A DNA stretch of 64,000 nucleotides, taken from NCBI RefSeq assembly GCF_009769735.1, contig NZ_WSRO01000002.1, forward strand, positions 8,357,001-8,421,000, given 5' to 3'. This stretch comes from Streptomyces sp. BA2 (GTDB lineage Bacteria; Actinomycetota; Actinomycetes; Streptomycetales; Streptomycetaceae). Below the pieces are notes generated by a model. That model did no database searches. It had not been told where the DNA came from and was given only the letters and a program-made list of their open reading frames with translations. Made by a program: the position numbers and the translations under genes. Shown one piece after another: positions 17,075 to 26,757 of the stretch (position 1 is its first letter; each line of letters starts with the position of its first letter).

Positions 17075-18488
17075 GTGCGGATGCTACGTCCTGCTGAACA
17101 ATCCGTGACCTCCCCTGGTAGGGACGCGGGTAGGGGCCGGGGCGGTACGTCGCGTAGCGGGCCGGGGTGGTCGGGTCTGCCTGATGGGCGCGGGAGTTGA
17201 GGGCCGACGGTGAGGTGTCGGCCCAGTGGCCCGTCGTGATCCTGTGGTCGATCGTGTGGACGGCGGCGAGTTGTTCGCCGGGGCTGAAGGTGCAGTGCCC
17301 GGCGTTCTCGGTGTACGCCTGGCGCAGCAGCGGGGCGCGGCCCGCCTCGGTCACCGCGCGGCCGTAGGCGTTCTCCACCTGCACGGGCACGAGCGCGTCG
17401 CCGGTGGTGTGGATGTCGAACTGGGGCTTGCTCAGACGGCCGGACGGCGAGGCATGGTCGGCCATGTAACGCACCGCGCCCGGCTTCGCGCTGACGCGAG
17501 GCTCGCGGGCGAGGTCGCGCAGGTCGCTCCGGAGGGACAGGCCCGCCGACTTGTAGAGGGCCTTGACCTCCTTGTAGTGGGAGGAGCGGGCCAGCATCGC
17601 CGAGTAGTCGACGCCGGTGTTCCAGGACATGTTGCCGCCGGCGCGGCGCTCGGCCTCCTCCCGCCAGCCGAAGCCGGGCTGCGCCACCAGGCCGCGTACC
17701 GCCGTGTACTGGTTCACCTGCTGTGCGGGGTAGTCGTCCGGGGCCGGCCGTGGCGTGCCCGGGTCGTTCCAGCCCGGGATGTTGTGCAGCGCGGCGGCGA
17801 GCGCGATGCGGGCCCGGCCGCCCGCGGAGTTCTGCGCCGTGCTCAGACTCGCGCCGAGCCGCTTGGCCGAGGCGGCGGCTTCGGAGGCGTCCTTGAAGCC
17901 GGTCAGCGGGATGTCGGAGTCGCCGGAGCGGGGCGTGAGAAGAGTGCGGAGGGCGAACGTGGCGTCCAGCGTCGAGTTCCAGTTGGCGACCCCGCCGTGC
18001 ACGAGGCCGCACATGGACAGGGAGCCGTCGACGCGTCCCGGATGCCGCTCGGCGATCGTCGTGGTGATCAGACCGCCGAGCGACTCGCCCCATGCGACCG
18101 TCCGCCGGGCCTCGCCGACCTTCCCGGTGAACGCGTCGAGGGCGGCCAGCTGGTCGGGCACCGCCTGCTCCACGGACCAGCCGTTCGTCGCGTACGAGGA
18201 GCCGACGAGCGCGTAACCCTCCTTCAGGAGCAGCTTCTTGGTGGGCTCGTCGGGGGTGTTCACGGCCGGGTTGGGGGCGCCCTCGGGGCGGTAGCCGTGG
18301 CTGAAGAGCAGGACGGTGCCGTTCCAGTGATCCGGAGTGTCGATCATGTACGCGGCGCCGGAGGGGAGGGTGCCCTCCAGGTGGCGGGCGGTGGACCGCG
18401 GCGCGGCGGAGGCCGGGGCCGCGGCAGCCATGAGGAGCAGCAGGGCCGCGAGACCGGCCGCGGGCTGCCGGGTGGTGGCGCGTGTCAT
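17049..18488 (-). CDS. Secreted alpha/beta hydrolase (possible esterase)
   Basis: 479 residues from ATG 18488, which overlaps the stop of the MFS gene (ATGA), so it is the last gene of a six-gene operon. A Sec signal peptide is evident (Arg-containing start, hydrophobic LAALLLLMAAAAPASA, cleavage near AAP). The alpha/beta hydrolase elements are the oxyanion-region LLFSHGY, nucleophile elbow WGESLGG (about residue 136) and a late AGHCTFSPGE histidine. It acts outside the cell on an unknown ester or similar bond. Its place in a hydroxycinnamate-type operon makes a feruloyl/coumaroyl esterase an attractive but unproven guess. Confidence 0.8.
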   Translation of the reverse strand: MTRATTRQPAAGLAALLLLMAAAAPASAAPRSTARHLEGTLPSGAAYMIDTPDHWNGTVLLFSHGYRPEGAPNPAVNTPDEPTKKLLLKEGYALVGSSYATNGWSVEQAVPDQLAALDAFTGKVGEARRTVAWGESLGGLITTTIAERHPGRVDGSLSMCGLVHGGVANWNSTLDATFALRTLLTPRSGDSDIPLTGFKDASEAAASAKRLGASLSTAQNSAGGRARIALAAALHNIPGWNDPGTPRPAPDDYPAQQVNQYTAVRGLVAQPGFGWREEAERRAGGNMSWNTGVDYSAMLARSSHYKEVKALYKSAGLSLRSDLRDLAREPRVSAKPGAVRYMADHASPSGRLSKPQFDIHTTGDALVPVQVENAYGRAVTEAGRAPLLRQAYTENAGHCTFSPGEQLAAVHTIDHRITTGHWADTSPSALNSRAHQADPTTPARYATYRPGPYPRPYQGRSRIVQQDVASAHATSPVQP

Positions 18489-19861
18489 GTGGATTCTCCC
18501 TGTACGGAGGATGCGGAGGGCGCGGAGGGCGCGAGCGGAGGGCCCTGTACGGCGAGGTCACGCGTGTTGGTCTCCTTGACCCGCCAGACGGCCAGCACGG
18601 TGATCGCGCTGCCGGCCGTGAGCAGCAGGGCGACCGCGTCGCTGGAGTCGTACGTGGTGAGCAGCCCGCTCGCGATCAGCGGAGAGAACCCGGCGCCGAG
18701 CAGCGTCGCCGTCTGATAGCCGAGCGAGGCGCCCGTGTAGCGCACCCGCGTCGAGAACATCTCGCTGAACAGCGCGCCCAGCGGCCCGTACATCACGGAC
18801 TGAGCGATCCCGTGCCCGATCACGCAGGCGAGGATCAGGAGTCCGGGCCGGTGGCTGTCCACGAGCGCGAAGACCGGGAAGGCGGTGGCCGCCGAGAGGA
18901 GCGCCCCGGCAAGGACCAGGGGGCGGCGCCCGAAGCGGTCCGAGAGCAGGTTCGCGCACGGCAGCACCACAAGGGCCACGCAGGACGCGACGGTGACTCC
19001 GGTGAGCACCTGCGGGCGTGTGTACCCCTCGTCGACGGCGTACGAGATCATGAAACTCGTCATCAGCGCCTGCGCGGTGAACGGGCCGATGCCGACCGCC
19101 GAGGCGAGCAGGACCGGGCGCGGCGCGCGCAGGACTTCGAGCAGCGGCATCCGCGCGCGCTCCCGCCGCTGCGACAGCGAGGTGAAGAGCGGGCTCTCCG
19201 TGACCTTGAGGCGGATGTAGAGGCCCGCCCCGAGCAGCAGGAAGGACAGCAGGAACGGCACCCGCCAGCCCCAGGAGCGGAAGTCGTCGTCGGGCAGAGT
19301 GCTCACCAACGTGACGACCCCGGTGGAGAGCACCATGCCCAGCGGGGCGCCGAGTTGGGTGAAGCTGGTCCACAGGCCGCGCGGCCGGTCGCCCGCGTGC
19401 TCGGCGACCATGAGCGTGGCGCCGCCCCACTCGCCGCCGATCGCGATGCCCTGCACGACGCGGAGCAGGACGAGGAGGATGGGCGCCCAGACGCCGATCG
19501 CGTCGTACGTGGGAAGCAGGCCGATGAGGAAGCTGCCCGCGCCCATCAGGACCATGGTCAGGAGCATCATCGACTTGCGGCCGAGCCGGTCGCCGAAGTG
19601 TCCGAAGACGATGCCGCCGAGGGGGCGGGCGAGATAGCCCGCGGCGAACGTGCCGAAGGCGGCCACCGTGCCCACCGCCGGGTCGGCCTCGGGGAAGAAG
19701 AGGTCGCCGAAGACGAGCGCGGCGATGGTGCCGTACACGAGGAAGTCGTAGAACTCGATCGCGGTGCCGAGCAGACCGGACAGGGCGACGCGGCGCAGTT
19801 GCCCGGATCCTTCCTCGGGTGCGGCCTCGGAACTCGTCGTTCTGGCAGGTGGGTGTGTCAT
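18485..19861 (-). CDS. MHS-family MFS transporter (phdT/couT-like)
   Basis: 458 residues from ATG 19861. Twelve membrane segments are apparent. The motif GTAIEFYDFLVYGTIAALVFGDLFFP and the loop GHFGDRLGRKSMM are diagnostic of the metabolite:H+ symporter branch of the MFS, and GIAIGGEWGGATLMVAEHA is also typical. It imports organic acids or aromatics at the expense of the proton gradient. Placed between the MaoC gene (13 bp upstream) and the secreted hydrolase (4-bp overlap), it is probably the uptake system of this catabolic operon. The C-terminus is Ser/Pro/Ala rich. Confidence 0.88.
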   Translation of the reverse strand: MTHPPARTTSSEAAPEEGSGQLRRVALSGLLGTAIEFYDFLVYGTIAALVFGDLFFPEADPAVGTVAAFGTFAAGYLARPLGGIVFGHFGDRLGRKSMMLLTMVLMGAGSFLIGLLPTYDAIGVWAPILLVLLRVVQGIAIGGEWGGATLMVAEHAGDRPRGLWTSFTQLGAPLGMVLSTGVVTLVSTLPDDDFRSWGWRVPFLLSFLLLGAGLYIRLKVTESPLFTSLSQRRERARMPLLEVLRAPRPVLLASAVGIGPFTAQALMTSFMISYAVDEGYTRPQVLTGVTVASCVALVVLPCANLLSDRFGRRPLVLAGALLSAATAFPVFALVDSHRPGLLILACVIGHGIAQSVMYGPLGALFSEMFSTRVRYTGASLGYQTATLLGAGFSPLIASGLLTTYDSSDAVALLLTAGSAITVLAVWRVKETNTRDLAVQGPPLAPSAPSASSVQGEST

Positions 19862-19874
19862 GGCGTCGGGCTCC

Positions 19875-20330
19875 TCAGGCGTAGAAGCGGGACAGGCTCC
19901 GCAGGACACAGGCGGGCTTGTCGCCGCCCTCGATCTCGACCGTGCCGTCGACGGCGATCTGCACCCCGCCCCGCACCTCTTCGACGGAGGCGAGCGTGGC
20001 GCGCAGACGTATCCGGGCGCCCGCCTTCACGGGGGAGGGGAAACGCACCTTGTCCAGGCCGTAGTTGACCTTCGTGGTGACGCCCTGGACGTCGAGGAGA
20101 TCGGTGAAGAGCGGGATGAAGAGGGACAGGGTGAGGTAGCCGTGCGCGATCGGCGCCCCGAAGGGCCCCTGCGCGGCCTTCTCCGGGTCGGTGTGGATCC
20201 ACTGGTGGTCATCGGTCGCGTCGGCGAAGGTGTCGATGCGGCCTTGGCCGACCTCGAGCCAGTCGGTGACGCCGAGTTCGCTGCCGGCGAGGGCGTGCAG
20301 TTCGTCAAGTCCGTTGGCGGTGACGGTCAT
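19875..20330 (-). CDS. MaoC-like enoyl-CoA hydratase (phdD-like)
   Basis: 151 residues from ATG 20330, with GGAAGGAA seven bases upstream. The hotdog hydratase motif FADATDDHQWIHTDPEKAAQGPFGAPIAHGYLTLSL carries the catalytic Asp and His of the R-hydratase 2 family. In the inferred pathway it would add water across the double bond of a cinnamoyl-type CoA thioester. Its start overlaps the stop of the CoA ligase gene (20327-20330). Length and motif are standard for single-domain MaoC proteins. Confidence 0.9.
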   Translation of the reverse strand: MTVTANGLDELHALAGSELGVTDWLEVGQGRIDTFADATDDHQWIHTDPEKAAQGPFGAPIAHGYLTLSLFIPLFTDLLDVQGVTTKVNYGLDKVRFPSPVKAGARIRLRATLASVEEVRGGVQIAVDGTVEIEGGDKPACVLRSLSRFYA

Positions 20331-21862
20331 TGGGATGTTCCTTCCGGAGGGCTGGGTGTCGCCGCGCCGCCGTGGGCGCGGCGCAGGCTGGGCTTGTGGA
20401 GCTTCCCGGAGGCGGTGCGCGGCAGTTCGCTCACGCACACCACCGATTTGGGGATCTTGTACTTGGCGAGCCGGCCCGCGAGGAAGCCGAGTACGTCGTC
20501 CGGTGCGGGGGCGGCGCCCTCGCGGGGCACGACGACGGCGCGCGGTACTTCGCCCCAGCGCGCGTCCGGCACGCCGATGACGGCGCATTCGGCCACGTCG
20601 GGGTGGGCGAGCAGCGCGCTCTCGACCTCGGCGGGGTAGATGTTCTCGCCGCCGGAAATGATCATGTCCTTGATGCGGTCGGCGATGGTGACGAAGCCGT
20701 CGGCGTCCACCCGTGCCGCGTCGCCGGTGCGGAACCATCCGTCGGCGAAGGCGGCGGCGGTCTCGTCGGGCAACTGCCAGTACCCGGCCATCACATGGGG
20801 CCCGTGGACAAGGACCTCCCCGGCCTCCCCGACGGCCGCGGTGGAGAGGTCGGGACGCACGACGCGCACGTCGGTGAAGAAGTGCGGCACCCCGGCCGAG
20901 CCCGCCTTGCGCTCCGCGTGCTCGGCGTCGAGGTAGAGCGCGCCGGGCGCGGCCTCCGTCATCCCGTACCCCTGCTGGAAGGCGAGCCCGCGCTCCGCGT
21001 ACGTCTCGATCAGCGGTGTGGGCACGGGTGCGCCGCCGCACATCAGGATCCGCAGCGAGGACAGGTCGGCCGCCCGCCAGCGCGGCTCACGGGTGAGGAG
21101 CTCGTACATCGTGGGCACCCCGAACATCGCGCCGATTCCGTGCCGTTCGACGAGTTCGAGGGCCTCGGCCGGGTCGAAGGACTCGACGAGCACGCAGTGA
21201 CCGCCCTTGAGGAGCACGGGCAGGGTGAGCATGCCGAGCGCGGCGGCGTGGAAGAGCGGGGCGGAGACCAGGGCGACGGTGTCGGCGGTGAGGTCGGCGT
21301 CGACCAGGACGTTGACGGCGTTCCAGGTGAGGTTGGCGTGGGTGAGCATGGCGCCCTTGGGGCGGCCCGTGGTGCCGGAGGTGTACATCAGGATGCACAC
21401 GTCGTCTCCGCCGACCGCCTCGTCCAGGGGTTCCTCGACCGAGTGCTCGATCAACTCCTCGTAATCCGGGCCCACTTCGATGAAGAGGTCCACCTGGCCC
21501 GCCTGCCGCAGCTCCGCCACGACAGGGGTGTGTGCGGGGGAGTGGATCAGCGTGCGGGCGCCCGCGTCGGCGAGTTGGTATCCGAGCTCGGGCGCGGTCA
21601 GGCGGGTGTTGAGCGGCACGAAGACGGCGCCGAGCGCGCCTGCCGCGAAGAAGGTCTCCAGGAAGGCCGGGTGGTTGGGCCCGAGGTGGGCGACCCGGTC
21701 CCCGCGCCGGACGCCTCGGGCGCGCAGGGCGTGCGCGAGCCGCAGGACGCGGGAGTGGAGGGCGGCATAGCTGATGGGGTGGCCCTCGTGGGTGAGGGCG
21801 GTGCGGTGCGGGGTCTTGCGGGCCCGGCGCGCGGGCCAGGAGCCGAGTCCTTCGTTGCGCAT
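20327..21862 (-). CDS. Acyl/aryl-CoA synthetase (phdA/couL-like)
   Basis: 511 residues from ATG 21862. The ANL adenylation motifs are in order: LMYTSGTTGRPKGAML (P-loop), QQGYGMTEAAPG, GWFRTGDAARVDADGFVTIADRIKDMIISGGENIYPAEVE, and the C-terminal catalytic lysine in PRTASGKLHKPSLR. It activates a carboxylic acid to its CoA thioester through an acyl-AMP. The gene lies 10 bp after the amidohydrolase and overlaps the MaoC gene. In context the likely substrate is a hydroxycinnamate or phenylpropanoate, but other medium-chain or aromatic acids cannot be excluded. Confidence 0.9.
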   Translation of the reverse strand: MRNEGLGSWPARRARKTPHRTALTHEGHPISYAALHSRVLRLAHALRARGVRRGDRVAHLGPNHPAFLETFFAAGALGAVFVPLNTRLTAPELGYQLADAGARTLIHSPAHTPVVAELRQAGQVDLFIEVGPDYEELIEHSVEEPLDEAVGGDDVCILMYTSGTTGRPKGAMLTHANLTWNAVNVLVDADLTADTVALVSAPLFHAAALGMLTLPVLLKGGHCVLVESFDPAEALELVERHGIGAMFGVPTMYELLTREPRWRAADLSSLRILMCGGAPVPTPLIETYAERGLAFQQGYGMTEAAPGALYLDAEHAERKAGSAGVPHFFTDVRVVRPDLSTAAVGEAGEVLVHGPHVMAGYWQLPDETAAAFADGWFRTGDAARVDADGFVTIADRIKDMIISGGENIYPAEVESALLAHPDVAECAVIGVPDARWGEVPRAVVVPREGAAPAPDDVLGFLAGRLAKYKIPKSVVCVSELPRTASGKLHKPSLRRAHGGAATPSPPEGTSQ

Positions 21863-21872
21863 GGCGCCCCCT

Positions 21873-22754
21873 CTACTTGAGCCCGAGCAGACGGGCGGCG
21901 TTCTCCTTGAGGATCTTGGGGCGGACCTCGTCCTTGATCGCCAGCTTCGCGAAGTCGGCGAGCCAGCGGTCGGGCGTGAGGACGGGGAAGTCGGAGCCGA
22001 AGAGCACCTTGTCCTTGAGCAAGGTGTTGGCGTAGTGCACGAGTTGGGGCGGGAAGTACTTCGGTGACCACCCCGAGAGGTCGATGTGCACGCCCGGTTT
22101 GTGCGTGGCTACGGCGAGGGCCTCGTCCTGCCAGGGGAAGGACGGGTGCGCGAGGATGATCTTCAGGTGCGGGAAGTCGGCGGCCACGTCGTCGACGTGC
22201 ATCGGATTCGAGTACTTCAGCCGGATCCCGCCGCCTCCGGGCACGCCCGCGCCGATGCCGGTCTGCCCGGTGTGGAAGAGGGCGACGCAGCCGGTCTCCT
22301 CGATGACCTCGTACAACGCGTAGGCGAGAGAACGGTCGTTGGGGAAGAAGCCCTGAATGCTCGGGTGGAACTTGAAGCCCTTGACCCCGTACTCCTCCAC
22401 GAGCCGGCGGGCCTGTCGCACGCCCGCCTTCCCGCGGAACGGGTCGACGGACGCGAACGGGATCAGGACGTCGGGGTGGGCGGCCGCGGCCTCGGCGACC
22501 TCTTCGTTCGGGACGGGCGGGGTGCCGGTGGCGGACTCGGCGTCGACGGTGAAGACGACGGCGGCCATCTTGCGCTCGCGGTAATAGGCGGCCATCTCTT
22601 CGAGGGTGGGCTTGCGCTTGCGGTCCTCGACCTTGAAGTAGGCGCTGGAGGCGGCGTCGAGGTCCTCGTCGAGCGAGGCGTGCCCCTGGGAGGAGACCTC
22701 GGCGTGCGTGTGGACGTCGATCGCGGTGAGCTCGGAGAGGTCCAACTCCCTCAC
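21873..22754 (-). CDS. Amidohydrolase-family beta-ketoacyl-CoA hydrolase candidate (phdC/couO-like)
   Basis: 293 residues from GTG 22754, overlapping the SDR stop (GTGA). The TIM-barrel amidohydrolase features are IDVHTHAE at the N-terminus, GFKFHPSIQGFFPNDR, LFHTGQTG, ILAHPSFPWQDEA and LFGSDFPVLTPDRW near the end, as in the ACMSD-like amidohydrolase_2 family. In the phd/cou systems such a protein hydrolyses the aryl-beta-ketoacyl-CoA C-C bond to an aromatic acid and acetyl-CoA. Finding it fixed between SDR and ligase genes is the strongest pointer to that pathway. Confidence 0.85.
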   Translation of the reverse strand: MRELDLSELTAIDVHTHAEVSSQGHASLDEDLDAASSAYFKVEDRKRKPTLEEMAAYYRERKMAAVVFTVDAESATGTPPVPNEEVAEAAAAHPDVLIPFASVDPFRGKAGVRQARRLVEEYGVKGFKFHPSIQGFFPNDRSLAYALYEVIEETGCVALFHTGQTGIGAGVPGGGGIRLKYSNPMHVDDVAADFPHLKIILAHPSFPWQDEALAVATHKPGVHIDLSGWSPKYFPPQLVHYANTLLKDKVLFGSDFPVLTPDRWLADFAKLAIKDEVRPKILKENAARLLGLK

Positions 22755-23677
22755 GCCCCCGGGATCTTGGGGGCGGGGATGCCGACCGTCTCCGGAGCGC
22801 TGCCCACCGAGGTGTGCCAGGCGGCGGCGATGGTCTCCGGTGTCCAGCCGCCGTCCGCGTACGCCACGGAGGCCTCGTGCGGGTGCGACCACAGGGTGAG
22901 CCGGTCGCCGCCGATGCCGACGCACTGTCCGGTCACGTCGCGGGCGGAGTCGGAGGCGAGGAAGGGCACGAGCGCGGCACAGTCGTCGGCCGTCCCGAAC
23001 CCCTCGCCCTTGCGCAGGAAGTCCGGCAGCGGCTGCCCCTCCTTCATGGCCTCGATGTACGGGGCGAAGGCGGGGATGGTCTCGGTCATCGCGGTGGCGG
23101 CCACGGGCACGATGGCGTTGACGGTGATATCGGCCCTGGCCAGCTCCATCGACCACGTACGCACCATGGCCGCGATCCCGGCCTTGGCGGCGGCGTAGTT
23201 GGTCTGCCCGAAGTTGCCGCGCTGCCCGGCGGGGGAGCCGACCAGGATCAGGCTGCCGCCCTCGCCCTGCTCCCGCATGCGTACGGCGGCGGGGCGGGCG
23301 CAGGTGAAGGTGCCCCGCAGGTGGGTGGTGACGACCGCGTCGAAGTCCTCGTCGGTCATCTTCCACAGCACCCGGTCGCGCAGGATCCCGGCGTTGGTCA
23401 CCATCGCGTCGAGCCGCCCGAACTCCTCGACGGCGCGGGCGACCAGGCGGTCGGCGGCCTCGCCGGTGCCGACGGCCGCCACTTCGGCGACGGCACGCCC
23501 GCCTTCCTCCGTGATGGCCTTGACGGCGCGGTCGGCCGCTTCCTGGTCGACGTCGTTGACGACCACCGCGGCGCCGGCGCGAGCGAGGGCCGAGGCGTAG
23601 GCGAGGCCGAGGCCGCGCCCCGATCCCGTGACGACGGCGACCTTGCCGCGCAGGTCCACGGCGTATGAGTCCAGCAC
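22751..23677 (-). CDS. Short-chain dehydrogenase/reductase (phdB/couM-like)
   Basis: 308 residues from GTG 23677, with AAGGGA seven bases upstream. Classical SDR: VAVVTGSGRGLGLAYASALARAGAAVVVND cofactor site, NAGI motif, catalytic serine in LILVGSPAGQRG and YAAAKAG (Tyr-x-x-x-Lys). The C-terminus is extended to over 300 residues, as in multifunctional-enzyme-like 3-hydroxyacyl-CoA dehydrogenases. In the inferred route it oxidises the 3-hydroxyacyl-CoA made by the MaoC hydratase. It is the first gene of the leftward operon. Confidence 0.9.
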   Translation of the reverse strand: MLDSYAVDLRGKVAVVTGSGRGLGLAYASALARAGAAVVVNDVDQEAADRAVKAITEEGGRAVAEVAAVGTGEAADRLVARAVEEFGRLDAMVTNAGILRDRVLWKMTDEDFDAVVTTHLRGTFTCARPAAVRMREQGEGGSLILVGSPAGQRGNFGQTNYAAAKAGIAAMVRTWSMELARADITVNAIVPVAATAMTETIPAFAPYIEAMKEGQPLPDFLRKGEGFGTADDCAALVPFLASDSARDVTGQCVGIGGDRLTLWSHPHEASVAYADGGWTPETIAAAWHTSVGSAPETVGIPAPKIPGA

Positions 23678-23776
23678 TGGTAGATCCCTTCAACAGGCAG
23701 CGAAAAGAGATGGGTTGGCGGGCAGGGGGAACGCGACTCAGGTCGGTATCGGCCCGCAGAAGGGAAGCTAAGACAG

Positions 23777-23797
23777 ATCATTGTTGTCGTCAATGAT
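23777..23797. promoter_or_regulatory. Candidate MarR operator in the divergent spacer
   Basis: A perfect inverted repeat with 7-bp arms, ATCATTG (23777-23783) and CAATGAT (23791-23797), separated by 7 bases. It stands out as an AT-rich island in the 209-bp spacer between the SDR gene and the divergent MarR gene, 100 bp upstream of the SDR start, and could allow the repressor to control both directions. Confidence 0.6.
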
Positions 23798-23886
23798 TGT
23801 TTCCAACATCGATAGTGCGGCATGCTGGACACTGTCATCGACGACCGCCGGATGCCCGCGAAGTGCCGATCAGGGAGAGCCCCCTC

Positions 23887-24381
23887 ATGACCAGCCGGAA
23901 GACCACCGCCGAGCCCGTGGAGGAAGGATCCGTCGACGAGGGCGCACCCTGGATGCGCGCCCTTCACGCCGACACGGGCTACCTGCTCTACCGTCTCGGA
24001 CTGCGCTCGGGGCAGCTCTTCAACGCGGCGCTCCAGAGATCCGGCCTGCGCTTGCGCCACTACGCGCTGCTGCGCTATCTGGCCACGGTGGCGGGCGCGG
24101 CGCAGCGCGAGCTGAGCCAGGAGCTGGGTTATGACCCCAGCGCGATCGTCGGCCTGGTGGACGACCTGGAACGCCTCGGCTTCGTCGAACGCCGCCCGGC
24201 CCCGGACGACCGCCGCCGCCGCATCGTCGCCCTCGCCCCGGCGGGCCACGACTTCCTGCGCGACTCCGACAAGGTGGCCCGCGGCGTCCGCGACGAACTC
24301 CTCGCCCCGCTCGGCCCGGACGAGCGGGAGACGTTGCATGCGCTGTTGTCGCGGGTGGCGCATACGGGTGATGCGTCATGA
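23887..24381 (+). CDS. MarR-family transcriptional regulator (phdR/couR-like)
   Basis: 164 residues from ATG 23887 with GGGAGAG upstream. The winged-helix core [49 protein letters not shown] is textbook MarR, including the DDRRRR wing. It is divergent from the six-gene operon and is the likely repressor. In RHA1 the corresponding CouR is released by p-coumaroyl-CoA, so an aryl-CoA inducer is plausible. A strong stem-loop follows its stop. Confidence 0.9.
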   Translation: MTSRKTTAEPVEEGSVDEGAPWMRALHADTGYLLYRLGLRSGQLFNAALQRSGLRLRHYALLRYLATVAGAAQRELSQELGYDPSAIVGLVDDLERLGFVERRPAPDDRRRRIVALAPAGHDFLRDSDKVARGVRDELLAPLGPDERETLHALLSRVAHTGDAS

Positions 24382-24382
24382 C

Positions 24383-24424
24383 GGAACGGAGCGGCCATTC
24401 GCCCTCGAATGGCCGCCCCGTTCC
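24383..24424. terminator. Bidirectional terminator between marR and metE
   Basis: An 18-bp stem with one mismatch: 24383-24400 (GGAACGGAGCGGCCATTC) pairs with 24407-24424 across a 6-base loop. It sits between two convergent genes, 1 bp from one stop and 11 bp from the other. Confidence 0.85.
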
Positions 24425-24435
24425 GCGCGTTCGGA

Positions 24436-26757
24436 TCAGGAACCCGCGGGCAGCTCCGCCCTCACCTCGCGCGCGGCCGCGACCAGGTTCTCCAGGGAGG
24501 CCTTGGTCTCGGGCCAGCCGCGGGTCTTGAGGCCGCAGTCGGGGTTCACCCACAGCCGCTCGGCGGGGATGGCCTCAAGTCCCTTGCGCAGCAGGGCCGC
24601 TGCCTCCTCGGTGCTCGGTACGCGCGGGGAGTGGATGTCGTAGACCCCGGGTCCCGCCTCGCGCGGGTAGCCGTGCTCGGCCAGTTCGCGGGCCACCTGC
24701 ATGTGCGAGCGCGCGGCCTCCAGGCTGATGACGTCGGCGTCGAGGTCGTCGATGGCCTGGACGATGTCTCCGAACTCGGCGTAGCACATGTGGGTGTGGA
24801 TCTGCGTGTCCGGCCGGACGCCGCTCGTGGTGAGGCGGAAGGATTCCGTGGCCCAGTCCAGGTACGCGGCGTGCTCGGCGGTACGCAGCGGCAGCGTCTC
24901 GCGCAGCGCGGGCTCGTCGACCTGGATGACCGAAGTCCCCGCGGTCTCCAGGTCGTCGACCTCGTCGCGAAGGGCGAGGGCGACCTGGCGTGCCGTGTCG
25001 CCCAGCGGCTGGTCGTCGCGGACGAAGGACCAGGCGAGCATGGTGACAGGACCGGTGAGCATGCCCTTCACGGGGCGGTCGGTGAGGGAGTTGGCGTACG
25101 AGGTCCAGCGCACCGTCATCGGCACAGGCCGGGAGATGTCGCCCGCGAGGACCGGCGGGCGCACATAACGGGTGCCGTACGACTGGACCCAGCCGTGCTG
25201 CGTGGCGAGGTAGCCGGTGAGCTGCTCGGCGAAGTACTGCACCATGTCGTTGCGTTCGGGCTCGCCGTGCACCAGGACGTCGATGCCCGCCTTCTCCTGG
25301 AACGCGACGACCTCGCTGATCTCGGAGCGGATGCGCTCCTCGTAACCGTCCGTGTCGATGCGGCCCGCTCGCAAGTCGGCCCGTGCGGTGCGCAGTTCGG
25401 TGGTCTGCGGGAACGAGCCGATGGTGGTCGTGGGAAGCAGCGGCAGACCGAGGCGGGTTCGCTGAGCCGCCGCACGCTCCGGATAGGCGTGCGCGCGGCG
25501 GCCATCGGAGCCCGTGACGGCGGCGACGCGGGAACGTACGGCCGGATCGTGGGTGAGGGCCGAGCCCGAGCGGGACGCCAGGTCGGCGCGGTTGGCGGAC
25601 AGTTCGGCCGTGATGGTGTCCCTGCCCTGCACCAGGCCGCGGGCCAGCGTGGCGATCTCGGTGGTCTTCTGGTGGGCGAAGGCGAGCCAGCGGGCGATCT
25701 GCGGGTCGATGTCCCGCTCGGCGGTGGCATCCAGCGGGACGTGCAGCAGGGAGCAGGACGCGGAGACGTCGACCCGGTCGGCGAGGCCCAGGAGCGTGCC
25801 CAGCGTGGACAGGGACTTCTCCAGGTCGTTGATCCAGATGTTGCGGCCGTTGACGACGCCCGCGACCAGCCGCTTGCCGGGCAGCCCGCCGACGGCGGCG
25901 AGGTCCTCGAGCTGGCTGGCGGCGGACTCCGTGAAGTCCAGGGCGAGGCCCTCCACCGGCGCCTTGGCGAGCACCGGCAGCGCCTCGCCGAGCCTGCCGA
26001 AGTAGGAGGCGACGAGCAGCTTCGGGCGGTCGGTGAGGGCGCCCAGGTCACGGTAGGCGCGTGCGACGGCGTTGAGCTCCGCCGGGGTGCGGTCCTGGAC
26101 GAGGGCGGGCTCGTCGAGCTGCACCCACTCGGCGCCCGCCGCGCGCAGGTCGGCGATGACCTCGGCGTACACGGGCAGCAGACGGTCAAGGAGCGTCAGG
26201 GGCTCGAAGCCCGCGGCCACGCCGGGCGCGGGCTTGGCGAGCAGCAGATAGGTCACAGGGCCGACCAGCACCGGGCGTGCGGCGAGGCCGAGCGCGACGG
26301 CCTCCTTGAGCTCGGCGACCTGCTTGGCCGAGTCGGCGGTGAAGACGGTGTCGGGGCCCAGCTCCGGTACGAGGTAGTGGTAGTTGGTGTCGAACCACTT
26401 GGTCATCTCAAGGGGCGCCACGTCCTGGGTGCCGCGTGCCATCGCGAAGTAACCGTCGAGCGCGTCGGTGTCGACGGCCTCGCGGTGCCGCCGCGGGACG
26501 GCGCCGACCATGACGCTGGTGTCCAGGACATGGTCGTAGTACGAGAAGTCACCGGTCGGCACTTCGTGGATGCCGGCGTCGGACAGGTGCCGCCAGGTGG
26601 ACCGGCGCAGCCGCGCCGCGGTCTCCCGGAGGGTGTCGGCGCTGACGCGGCCCTTCCAATAGCCCTCGACGGCCTTCTTCAGTTCCCGGTCGGGGCCCTG
26701 GCGGGGGTAGCCGTACACGGTGGACCGTGCTGCCGCAGCTGCGGACTTCGCTGTCAC
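24436..26757 (-). CDS. metE: Cobalamin-independent methionine synthase
   Basis: 773 residues from GTG 26757, with GAAGGAG upstream. The N-terminal methyltetrahydrofolate-triglutamate domain begins [20 protein letters not shown]; the C-terminal zinc/homocysteine domain has [42 protein letters not shown] with the His and Cys zinc ligands, and [11 protein letters not shown]. It transfers a methyl group directly from 5-methyl-THF polyglutamate to homocysteine. A cobalamin riboswitch in the leader should switch it off when B12 is available for the MetH route. Confidence 0.97.
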   Translation of the reverse strand: MTAKSAAAAARSTVYGYPRQGPDRELKKAVEGYWKGRVSADTLRETAARLRRSTWRHLSDAGIHEVPTGDFSYYDHVLDTSVMVGAVPRRHREAVDTDALDGYFAMARGTQDVAPLEMTKWFDTNYHYLVPELGPDTVFTADSAKQVAELKEAVALGLAARPVLVGPVTYLLLAKPAPGVAAGFEPLTLLDRLLPVYAEVIADLRAAGAEWVQLDEPALVQDRTPAELNAVARAYRDLGALTDRPKLLVASYFGRLGEALPVLAKAPVEGLALDFTESAASQLEDLAAVGGLPGKRLVAGVVNGRNIWINDLEKSLSTLGTLLGLADRVDVSASCSLLHVPLDATAERDIDPQIARWLAFAHQKTTEIATLARGLVQGRDTITAELSANRADLASRSGSALTHDPAVRSRVAAVTGSDGRRAHAYPERAAAQRTRLGLPLLPTTTIGSFPQTTELRTARADLRAGRIDTDGYEERIRSEISEVVAFQEKAGIDVLVHGEPERNDMVQYFAEQLTGYLATQHGWVQSYGTRYVRPPVLAGDISRPVPMTVRWTSYANSLTDRPVKGMLTGPVTMLAWSFVRDDQPLGDTARQVALALRDEVDDLETAGTSVIQVDEPALRETLPLRTAEHAAYLDWATESFRLTTSGVRPDTQIHTHMCYAEFGDIVQAIDDLDADVISLEAARSHMQVARELAEHGYPREAGPGVYDIHSPRVPSTEEAAALLRKGLEAIPAERLWVNPDCGLKTRGWPETKASLENLVAAAREVRAELPAGS

